A stretch of 11,003 nucleotides of DNA from Methylophaga sp. (GTDB lineage: Bacteria > Pseudomonadota > Gammaproteobacteria > Nitrosococcales > Methylophagaceae). The stretch spans positions 1-11,003 of the forward strand of contig WTAY01000139.1 in the NCBI GenBank assembly GCA_013139345.1. Reading direction: 5' to 3'. Below are positions 1 through 6,594 of this stretch, in pieces (within the stretch, counting starts at the first letter, position 1; every line of letters starts with the position of its first letter). The notes beneath the pieces are model-generated. The model worked only from the letters and a program-made list of their open reading frames with translations, ran no database searches and was not told the origin of the DNA. A program made the position numbers and the translations under genes.

Positions 1-171
1 CTGGGAAATAATTGTCGCTTTCACCCCACTTGTTCGAGCTATGCTATGCAAGCAATTTCAATGCACGGCGCACTCATAGGCTCCTATCTCACAATAAAAC
101 GATTACTACGGTGTCACCCTTTTCATGATGGTGATATTGATGATCCTGTACCCAAAAAAGTTGGTAAGTAA
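1..171 (+). CDS. yidD: Membrane protein insertion efficiency factor YidD (3' part, 5' end outside window)
   Basis: The open frame enters from the left edge and stops at TAA 169-171, giving the last 56 residues. The hallmark of the family is visible: CRFHPTCSSYA near the start, then an amphipathic stretch, then the RCHPFHDGDIDDPVP block. YidD is a small, membrane-associated accessory factor linked to YidC-dependent insertion of inner-membrane proteins; it is usually 70-85 aa, so only about 15-30 N-terminal residues are missing. Its stop is two bases before the yidC start, the arrangement expected in rpmH-rnpA-yidD-yidC clusters, which implies cotranscription and coupled translation. The motif match is unambiguous; nothing looks damaged. 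Confidence 0.95.
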   Translation: MGNNCRFHPTCSSYAMQAISMHGALIGSYLTIKRLLRCHPFHDGDIDDPVPKKVGK

Positions 172-173
172 AA

Positions 174-1799
174 ATGGAGAATATAAGATTTGTACTCATC
201 GTAATTTTATCGATGATTTCATTAATGCTATGGGAAGCATGGCAAGTGGACTATGGCCCAAAGCCTGAAACTACAGCCCAACAAACCGTTATTGATAGTA
301 ATGGCAACCTTGTTCCCGTCACTGGATCAAATAGCGACGGATCATCTGAGCTACCTTTCCTAGAAAGCGCTGCAAATAGTATTATTACTGTTAGTACTGA
401 CGTTTATCATCTAGAGATTGATACTAAAGGTGGTACTTTACGTAACCTTGATCTTTTAGATTATCCTTTTGAAAAAGGTGAGCCAGCTTCCGTACGTTTA
501 CTTGATGGTAGCTCAGAAAAACTATTTTTAGGTCAAAGCGGGCTTATTAGTAGTCCTGAATCTGCAACACTACCAAACCACAACGTACAGCTACACGCTG
601 AGCAATACAGCTACGAGCTTAAAGCTGGTGAAAATACACTGACCATTCCATTAACATGGACAGATAATAACGGCCTAAGTTATAGCAAAACCTATACCTT
701 CACACGCGGCAGTTATGCGATCCAAGTAGCACAAAAAGTAGACAACCAATCAGCAAAAGATTGGTCTGGTAGACCTTATACGCAATTGCTTCGAGTGCCT
801 TATAGCGATGGCCAAGGTAATACGTTTATTCGTACTTTTGCCGGCGCTGTTGTTTATACAGAAGAAGAAAAATTCCAGAAAATTGAATTTGAAGACATGG
901 CTGATGTCGATCTTAAAGTTACCTCAACAGGCGGCTGGACAGGCATGATTCAACATTACTTTGCTGCGGCGTGGATTCCACCGGTAGGCAATGAACAGCA
1001 CTTCTTTACTAAAGAGTTAAGCAACTCTCGTTATGTTATTGGCTCATACCCAAACCCAACGACAGTCGCGGCAAATAGCAATGCTGTTTTTAACAGTCAG
1101 TTGTTTGTTGGGCCTAAAATCCAGCCGATGATGGAAGCTTTGGCGCCCGGCCTAGAGTTAACAGTTGATTACAGCTGGTTAACAATTGTTGGCAAACCTA
1201 TTTACAGCTTATTGAATTTTATTCATGACTTCGTAAAAAATTGGGGCTTCTCAATTATGGGTGTGACCTTCTGTATTAAATTACTATTTTTTCCATTGTC
1301 AGCTGCTAGCTACAAATCAATGGCAAAAATGCGTAAATTGCAGCCTCGCTTAGCACAGTTAAAAGAAAGCTATGGTGATGATAGGCAGAAGTTTAATGAA
1401 GAAATGATGAGCTTGTACCGTAAGGAAAAAGTTAATCCTATGGGCGGCTGCTTACCGGTTATTGTACAGATTCCGGTATTCATTTCTCTCTATTGGGTAC
1501 TAATTGAAACAGTTGAGTTAAGACAAGCACCGTTCCTATTCTGGGTACAAGATTTATCATCTAAAGATCCATATTTTGTCTTACCTGTATTAATGGGTAT
1601 TAGTATGTTCATACAGCAAAGACTAAACCCTGCACCGGTTGACCCATTGCAGGCAAAAATCATGCGTATGTTCCCGATCGTGTTTACTGTATTCTTCTTG
1701 TTTTTCCCATCAGGTTTAGTTTTATACTGGGTAACAAACAATACTTTATCGATTATCCAGCAATGGTATATCACTAGAAAAATTGTTGGCACTGATTAG
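174..1799 (+). CDS. yidC: Membrane protein insertase YidC
   Basis: YidC inserts and folds inner-membrane proteins, alone or with SecYEG. At 541 aa it has the usual Gram-negative length. Residues 5-22 form the first membrane helix. About 55-335 make the periplasmic beta-domain (for example YHLEIDTKGGTLRNLDLLDYP near 78-98 and the SYPNPT region near 291). From ~345 the conserved insertase core begins, with helices near 355-378, 428-447, 467-481 and 498-530, and a cytoplasmic coiled region containing SMAKMRKLQPRLAQLKE (382-398). Lysine 369 occupies the hydrophilic-groove position where E. coli has arginine; lysine there is common in proteobacteria. The ATG at 174 follows yidD by two bases, with only a weak GGTAAG-like ribosome site, consistent with coupling to yidD. 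It ends before a strong terminator at 1829-1863. Confidence 0.98.
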   Translation: MENIRFVLIVILSMISLMLWEAWQVDYGPKPETTAQQTVIDSNGNLVPVTGSNSDGSSELPFLESAANSIITVSTDVYHLEIDTKGGTLRNLDLLDYPFEKGEPASVRLLDGSSEKLFLGQSGLISSPESATLPNHNVQLHAEQYSYELKAGENTLTIPLTWTDNNGLSYSKTYTFTRGSYAIQVAQKVDNQSAKDWSGRPYTQLLRVPYSDGQGNTFIRTFAGAVVYTEEEKFQKIEFEDMADVDLKVTSTGGWTGMIQHYFAAAWIPPVGNEQHFFTKELSNSRYVIGSYPNPTTVAANSNAVFNSQLFVGPKIQPMMEALAPGLELTVDYSWLTIVGKPIYSLLNFIHDFVKNWGFSIMGVTFCIKLLFFPLSAASYKSMAKMRKLQPRLAQLKESYGDDRQKFNEEMMSLYRKEKVNPMGGCLPVIVQIPVFISLYWVLIETVELRQAPFLFWVQDLSSKDPYFVLPVLMGISMFIQQRLNPAPVDPLQAKIMRMFPIVFTVFFLFFPSGLVLYWVTNNTLSIIQQWYITRKIVGTD

Positions 1800-1828
1800 C
1801 GCTAAACGTTAAGTTAAATCTACACCCT

Positions 1829-1863
1829 AAGCCGAATCATGCACTAGCTGATTCGGCTTTTTT
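1829..1863 (+). terminator. Rho-independent terminator after yidC
   Basis: An 11-bp perfect stem is formed by AAGCCGAATCA (1829-1839) and TGATTCGGCTT (1849-1859), with a 9-base loop, followed by a run of six T (1858-1863). It sits 30 bases after the yidC stop and 13 bases before the mnmE start. It should end the yidD-yidC transcript, so mnmE is either expressed from partial read-through or from a promoter overlapping this short interval; no clear promoter is visible there. Confidence 0.9.
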
Positions 1864-1875
1864 ATTGAGGCCATT

Positions 1876-3222
1876 ATGAATATCACCAACCAAGATACTA
1901 TTGCAGCAATCGCGACCCCTCCCGGCAATGGCGGTGTTGGAATTATTAGAGTCTCAGGCAATAACGCCCAGCCTATTGCTCAGCAATTAACCAATAAAAC
2001 ACTCCAAGCGCGCTATGCTCACTATGCTTCATTTTATGAAGCTGATGGCACTATTATTGATTCAGGCATCGCCTTATTCTTCCCTAACCCCGCTTCCTTT
2101 ACTGGAGAAGATACAGTAGAAATTCAAGGACATGGCGGCTCGGTTATTCTGGATATGCTGCTTAGACGTATTTTGTCTTTAGGCGCACGCATTGCTAACC
2201 CTGGTGAGTTTTCAGAGCGCGCCTTTTTAAATGGTACATTGGATTTAGCACAAGCTGAAGCTATTGCCGATTTAATTGCCAGCAGTACAGAACAGTCCGC
2301 ACGTTCCGCACAAAAATCCATGCAAGGCGTATTTTCTGAGCAAATTAACTTCTTTGTAGAAGAATTAATTGAACTGCGTATCTATGTTGAAGCTGCACTT
2401 GATTTTGTTGATGAAGAAATTGATTTTTTAAGTGATGGCGTGGTCGAAAATCGTATTATTCGCTTATTACAGTCCATTCAAGCAATCTTAGTCACCGCTC
2501 AACAAGGTCGCCTACTACGCGATGGCATGACCGTGGTGCTCGCAGGCAAGCCTAACGCAGGCAAGTCCAGCCTTCTAAATGCATTAGCAGGTCATGATGC
2601 TGCGATTGTTACCGATATTGCCGGCACAACCCGTGATGTACTTAAAGAACGCATACAAATAGACGGCATGCCCCTACATATTATTGATACCGCCGGCTTA
2701 CGCGAAAGTGATAATGCCGTCGAACAAGAAGGTGTACGTCGAGCACATGCTGAAATATTGAAGGCCGATAAAATTTTATTATTAATTGATGCTAATGACC
2801 CTGATCCAGATACTATCTTAAAAACTTTACCTAGTAATATCAGCATAACTAAAGTTCATAACAAAATTGATTTACTGAAAATCCAACCTGAAATCATTGA
2901 AGATGAGCTCGGTACGCAAATTTATCTATCGGTAAAACAAGACATCGGTATGGATCTGTTAACACAACACTTAAAACAAAGTGTTGGTTTTGATGGCGCA
3001 ACCGACAATGTATTCATCTCCCGCCGCCGCCATGTAGAAGCCTTAACAAAAGGCGAGCAATTCGTGCAAAATGCCCTAGAACAATTACAAAACAATCTCG
3101 CTAGCGAGCTAGTAGCTGAAGACCTAAGGCAAGCACAAAATCACCTTTCAGAAATCACTGGTGAGTTCACCTCTGACGACCTGCTTGGGAAGATTTTTAG
3201 TTCTTTTTGTATTGGAAAGTAA
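1876..3222 (+). CDS. mnmE: tRNA modification GTPase MnmE
   Basis: MnmE (TrmE) acts with MnmG to install 5-carboxymethylaminomethyl or related groups on the wobble uridine of certain tRNAs, using GTP, a formyl-folate derivative and FAD. The 448-aa protein has all three parts: the N-terminal folate-binding domain (about 1-118), the helical domain, and an inserted G domain with GKPNAGKSS (224-232, P-loop), TTRD (251-254), DTAG (271-274) and NKID (329-332). It ends in FCIGK, containing the essential C-terminal cysteine (445). The start is supported by GAGG at 1867-1870, five bases before ATG. The gene is intact, although decayed transposase sequence begins within about 20 bases of its stop codon. 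No mnmG, rsmG or parAB follows in this window. Confidence 0.98.
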   Translation: MNITNQDTIAAIATPPGNGGVGIIRVSGNNAQPIAQQLTNKTLQARYAHYASFYEADGTIIDSGIALFFPNPASFTGEDTVEIQGHGGSVILDMLLRRILSLGARIANPGEFSERAFLNGTLDLAQAEAIADLIASSTEQSARSAQKSMQGVFSEQINFFVEELIELRIYVEAALDFVDEEIDFLSDGVVENRIIRLLQSIQAILVTAQQGRLLRDGMTVVLAGKPNAGKSSLLNALAGHDAAIVTDIAGTTRDVLKERIQIDGMPLHIIDTAGLRESDNAVEQEGVRRAHAEILKADKILLLIDANDPDPDTILKTLPSNISITKVHNKIDLLKIQPEIIEDELGTQIYLSVKQDIGMDLLTQHLKQSVGFDGATDNVFISRRRHVEALTKGEQFVQNALEQLQNNLASELVAEDLRQAQNHLSEITGEFTSDDLLGKIFSSFCIGK

Positions 3223-3237
3223 CCAGAAAAACATCAT

Positions 3238-4296
3238 CTAAAAACAAGATAAAATAGACGATAGGTGCTGCTTACCATGCCCAAAGTTATGTTTGAAATT
3301 ATAGCCTTTCGTTTTTAACGTATTATTATTTTCCATCTTGTGCGACCCGCTTCAATAACCTGTTTGATGTTTTTTCTATTCAACGGGTAATCTGTTGCAA
3401 AGCCATTACGATAAATAACGCGATTATTGTCATCCGTGATTGTTAATTCACACCAATTTACAAATAAGGCATCATCCGTATCGCGCAAAAGAACCTGACT
3501 GGCAAAGCGGTAGTGTTTTTTACTTTTTTCTTCCCCGTCCATTCATTGACAGTAATATTTTCCACTTTGCCTACTCGCTCAAAATCATCAACCCATTCGT
3601 ATAGCGCCTTATGAGAGCCAGGTTTACAAACCAAAATAAAATGCTTTTTCATGTGAATGATTTGCTCACAAAAAGGCTGATTGCAATATAAATCATCTCC
3701 TAAAAAGGTCGTATTTTCAGGTAACCCATTTGCTTCTTTTGCTAACCAGCGTTTTGAGGCTGCCAGCTCATAATCTTACTTTTCAGAGCCATCTTGAGGC
3801 GTGATAAATTCAAATACCAAAGGAATGACCGCGCTTTGCTTAGGAGAGACAATAACGGGAGTCACCGCGACGTGCGAGTAATGTATTTTTTAAGGCTTTA
3901 GTTGAGCAGCAATCACAATGAATAGTCTGCGAACTAAAGTATTCTACGCCATCAATAGCCACTAAAATCGTATTATCCAGCACACGAAACTCATTAATTT
4001 TTCCGCTTTGCTGCAATCCGCTTAATATTCCCCTGTAAACAGGTGAAATCGTTTCTGCGGGAACAGGGGCGAGAAAGTTTCTGATTTGATTAACACTTAG
4101 AATTAAATGAACGCAAAATAAGCTGTCAGCATTATTTTTCCGTATTCTTTTTCCACCGTTTTTGGATAATCCAAAAAGGAAGGTGATTGCATAAAGAAAA
4201 CAGAAAACGCACTGAGCGCGGCACCTGCGCCTAATAAAGCACGTACTTTATTAGGCGTTTACCACACAAGTCTGAGATAAGGCTGTAAAATGTCAT
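3238..4296 (-). pseudogene. Decayed DDE transposase (IS remnant, IS4-like/unclassified group)
   Basis: Reading the minus strand and switching frame gives an almost complete transposase of roughly 350 residues. Recognisable pieces in order: LLGAGAALSAFSVFFMQSP near the N-terminus; VAIDGVEYFSSQTIHCD with the first catalytic Asp; VTPVIVSPKQSAVIPLVFEF; FLGDDLYCNQPFCEQ with the second Asp; MKKHFILVCKPGSHKALYEW; YRFASQVLLRDTDDALFVNW; RTRWKI; and NNTLKTKGYNFKHNFGHGKQ at the C-terminus. Lesions: stop codons at 4259-4261 and 3776-3778 (both look like CAA to TAA), and frameshifts near 4133-4139, 3884-3893, 3511-3530 and 3321-3332. The last removes the segment just after TRWK where related transposases carry the catalytic Glu. 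The protein cannot be made. The family assignment comes from memory of similar transposases; the precise IS family is uncertain. No convincing terminal inverted repeats were found. Confidence 0.85.
4228..4257. repeat. Perfect 12-bp inverted repeat inside the 5' part of the transposase relic
   Basis: CGCCTAATAAAG (4228-4239) is followed by six bases and then its exact complement CTTTATTAGGCG (4246-4257). It overlaps the codons for the NKVRALLG part of the relic transposase. On the plus strand three T follow, too few for a confident terminator. Hairpins near the start of transposase genes are known in other IS elements to dampen transcription or translation arriving from outside; whether this one did so is inference. 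Confidence 0.75.
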
Positions 4297-4302
4297 CGTT
4301 TT

Positions 4303-4446
4303 AGTAGCGATGAAGTCATCTTATGGTTTACTGGGCGAAAATCAGGTGGTGACCCTGGTGCCAAAAATATCTGGATCGGACTCCAAAGGATTCAAGATAG
4401 TGTGTATGGCATTCAAATGGCTCGCAAGCTAAAAAGCATAATTTAG
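4303..4446 (+). pseudogene. C-terminal fragment of an IS4-family transposase
   Basis: About 47 codons in one frame end at TAG 4444-4446. They contain FTGRKSGGDPGAKNIWIGLQ followed by RIQDSVYGIQMARKLK, matching the pattern seen at the very C-terminus of many IS4-type transposases (GRK.DG.PG..T.W.G.QR..D). There is no start codon and nothing homologous upstream: the sequence to its left belongs to the opposite-strand relic, so the fragment is a scar left by deletion or by insertion of the other element. It lacks all catalytic residues. Identification rests on a short motif and is fairly, not fully, secure. Confidence 0.65.
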
Positions 4447-4534
4447 ATGTTGTGTGTAAGGAGATGGACTTAGGGGTATCCCGTGATAATAGGAAGCCTG
4501 AAATTAATAATTAGAAATTGACGAGAAATAAGAA
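4447..4534 (+). promoter_or_regulatory. Leader of the polysaccharide operon, with a possible weak promoter
   Basis: These 88 bases lie between the IS4 scar and the first gene of the polysaccharide operon, so the operon promoter must be here or within the IS remnants. TGATAAT at 4484-4490 could serve as a -10 element, but no good -35 box is seen 16-18 bases upstream. No JUMPstart/ops element (GGCGGTAG) was found. A weak ribosome site, GAG at 4523-4525, precedes ATG 4535 by nine bases. The promoter call is speculative. Confidence 0.25.
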
Positions 4535-5485
4535 ATGAAATTGATAATACAAATTCCCTGTTATAACGAAGCCGGAACCTTGGCCATTGCATTGAATGCA
4601 TTACCTCGAGAAGTCGCAGGTTTTGATACTGTAGAATGGCTGATCATCAATGATGGCAGTACCGATGAAACCGTGGCTGTAGCTAGAGAATGTGGAGTCG
4701 ACCACATTGTTAACTTCAAACGCAATCAAGGTTTAGCCAAAGGGTTTATGGCAGGCATTAAAGAATGTTTAAAACAAGGAGCTGATGTTATCGTTAATAC
4801 CGATGCTGATAATCAATATGAAGCAGAAGATATTCCTAAATTAGTCAATCCTATACTTGAGCATAAAGCCGAGTATGTAGTCGGTGCAAGACCTATTAGC
4901 CAAACTTCCCATTTCTCACCTATAAAAAAAATACTCCAAAAATTAGGTTCATGGGTTGTTAGAAAAGCGAGTGATACTGATATTCCTGATGCGCCCAGTG
5001 GCTTTCGTGCAATGAGTAGAGAGTGTGCTAAACAGTTAAATGTTTATAATAACTACACCTATACATTAGAAACCATTATTCAGGCAGGTCAAAAAAATAT
5101 ACCAATTACATCGGTACCTATTCGTACTAATGAAGACTTGCGACCCTCACGTCTTCTCTCTAGCATCCCCAACTATATTAAAAAATCAGTTATCACTATT
5201 GTCCGAATATTTGTTGTCTACAAACCTTTTCGATTTTTTATGATGATTGCATCGACCTTATTAGTGCTCGGTCTGATTTTAGGTATGCGGTTTCTTTATT
5301 TTTACTTTTCTGGTGATGGAAGTGGACATTTGCAGTCAGTTGTATTATCAGGGGTTTTAATTGGCTTAGGCTTCCAAACTATTCTGTTTGCATTTTTAGC
5401 AGACTTGATGGCTTCTAACCGTAAATTACTCGAAGAAATTCAATTTAATACTTGTTATGATGAATCGAATACTAGGGCTCGCTAA
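4535..5485 (+). CDS. GT2 family glycosyltransferase, polyprenyl-phosphate type, with two C-terminal membrane helices
   Basis: This 316-aa protein probably transfers a sugar from a nucleotide donor to polyprenyl phosphate (DPM1/CsbB-like) at the cytoplasmic face of the inner membrane. The GT-A fold is clear: IPCYNEAGT (7-15), IINDGSTDET (37-46) and NTDADNQY (88-95, the metal-binding DXD as D90 and D92). GARPISQTSHFSP (117-129) and SGFRAMSR (155-162) are typical of the dolichyl-phosphate sugar synthase group. Two hydrophobic segments, about 234-257 and 267-292, anchor the C-terminus, as in the CsbB/GtrB type. The sugar cannot be told from sequence. It is the first gene of a four-gene overlapping operon; its TAA shares one base with the next ATG. 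A plain capsule glycosyltransferase acting on another acceptor is the main alternative. Confidence 0.88.
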   Translation: MKLIIQIPCYNEAGTLAIALNALPREVAGFDTVEWLIINDGSTDETVAVARECGVDHIVNFKRNQGLAKGFMAGIKECLKQGADVIVNTDADNQYEAEDIPKLVNPILEHKAEYVVGARPISQTSHFSPIKKILQKLGSWVVRKASDTDIPDAPSGFRAMSRECAKQLNVYNNYTYTLETIIQAGQKNIPITSVPIRTNEDLRPSRLLSSIPNYIKKSVITIVRIFVVYKPFRFFMMIASTLLVLGLILGMRFLYFYFSGDGSGHLQSVVLSGVLIGLGFQTILFAFLADLMASNRKLLEEIQFNTCYDESNTRAR

Positions 5486-6594
5486 TGCTTGGCAAGGTGA
5501 TTGATCGAATATTTAAAAAAACATGGACTGATGCTGAAGTGCAGCGTTATGTCGGCAATTATCAAAATTCGTATTTAACTTATGCGCTAGATGAAAGCAT
5601 TCGCATAAAGTCTGCTTCCGGGGGGACGACTACTGCAATATTGATTCATGGCTTAGAATCGGGCTTGTTTGATGGCGCCGTAGTCTGTAATACGCGAGTT
5701 AAAGAGGGTAAAGTACGAGCTTATTTCACTATTGCAACAACGAAAGAAATGGTTTTAGCTGCAAGAGGAAGTAAGTATGTCGAGACAAAATTTCTTCATG
5801 AGGTTTTGCCATTAATTCGAGCTTTTAGCGGGCGAGTGTCTGTTGTCGGCCTACCTTGTGATCTATCAGCATTAAAGCGACGCTGTGAGAAGGAGCCACA
5901 GCTATCAAGTAAAATAGTACTTAGCATAGCATTGGTTTGTGGCCACAACTCTCGAACAACATTGATAGATGAAATTACTTCACGCCTTGAGCGAGAAGCT
6001 AAAAAGAAACTTGTCGATTATCGATTTCGAGTTGGTCATTGGCGTGGTCAACTCGAAGCTGAATTCGAAGATGGTTCCGTACTCAGCAAGCCGACAAAGT
6101 TTTTCAACGACTACCAGAATCTATTTTTCTTTAGTGAGCGAAAATGTATGGTTTGCCATGACCATTATGGTTATAACGCGGATATTAGTGTGGGTGATGT
6201 CTGGTTGTTTGGCCTTAAAAATAATCCTATTAAACACACAGGGGTTATTGTACGCAGTCACCGTGGACAGAAAGCGTGGGAGAGCGCTGTTACGGCTAAT
6301 GCCGTACATTCTTCTGAAATGGATATTAGAAGCATAATGGATGGTCAGTCGCGAATTGGTCCATCTCATTACAATGATACTGCCCGGCACAAAGCGGGGA
6401 AAATGCTAGGCTTCAAAATAAAAGATACCGTAGCACAGCCAGTACCATGGCACTCATATTTAAATGCATTGATCACACTTGCTAATCTTCGTTTAAGTGA
6501 AAAGCCATGGGGCCAGTCATTGATTTTTTCCACGCCCAGGCCGCTCTTAAAATTCTATTTATATATTAAAAAAGCTTTGGAGTCATTTAAATGA
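5485..6594 (+). CDS. FrhB-like (coenzyme F420 hydrogenase/dehydrogenase beta subunit family) oxidoreductase
   Basis: The 369-aa product has the two FrhB-family halves. SASGGTTTAIL (43-53) and VVGLPCDLSALKRRC (120-134) are the N-terminal signatures; KCMVCHDHYGYNADISVGDVW (220-240) is the C-terminal one. Four cysteines at family-conserved positions (C125, C152, C221, C224) could hold an iron-sulfur cluster, beside a flavin site. There is no extra N-terminal ferredoxin motif. Family members that reduce F420 are archaeal or actinobacterial; those in polysaccharide loci of other bacteria are uncharacterised, so F420 use here is not implied. The start is an ATG overlapping the upstream stop by one base, with AGGG at 5474-5477. 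It overlaps the pyruvyl transferase gene by four bases, a pairing that suggests a joint step in sugar modification. Family assignment is solid; reaction unknown. Confidence 0.85.
   Translation: MLGKVIDRIFKKTWTDAEVQRYVGNYQNSYLTYALDESIRIKSASGGTTTAILIHGLESGLFDGAVVCNTRVKEGKVRAYFTIATTKEMVLAARGSKYVETKFLHEVLPLIRAFSGRVSVVGLPCDLSALKRRCEKEPQLSSKIVLSIALVCGHNSRTTLIDEITSRLEREAKKKLVDYRFRVGHWRGQLEAEFEDGSVLSKPTKFFNDYQNLFFFSERKCMVCHDHYGYNADISVGDVWLFGLKNNPIKHTGVIVRSHRGQKAWESAVTANAVHSSEMDIRSIMDGQSRIGPSHYNDTARHKAGKMLGFKIKDTVAQPVPWHSYLNALITLANLRLSEKPWGQSLIFSTPRPLLKFYLYIKKALESFK

Noticed and set aside
1280..1282. Lysine instead of arginine at YidC position 369 as a functional oddity
   Set aside because: Lysine at this groove position is frequent in proteobacterial YidC proteins, so it is not unusual.
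3097..3108. Perfect 12-bp palindrome CTCGCTAGCGAG inside mnmE
   Set aside because: It falls in well-conserved-looking coding sequence of an intact gene and has no spacing, partner site or context that suggests an operator; probably chance.
3315..3652. Two separate small minus-strand genes (75 and 64 codons) that overlap each other
   Set aside because: They are consecutive pieces of one transposase: their sequences join once a frameshift in the A/T runs near 3511-3530 is corrected.
4447..4515. Short open frame on the plus strand after the IS4 scar (from GTG/ATG near 4453-4466 to TAG 4513)
   Set aside because: Under 25 codons, no recognisable domain, and most likely the non-coding end of the IS remnant.
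5969..6390. Additional open frames on both strands within the FrhB-like gene
   Set aside because: They are overlapping frames of a gene with clear family motifs; none has a recognisable product.
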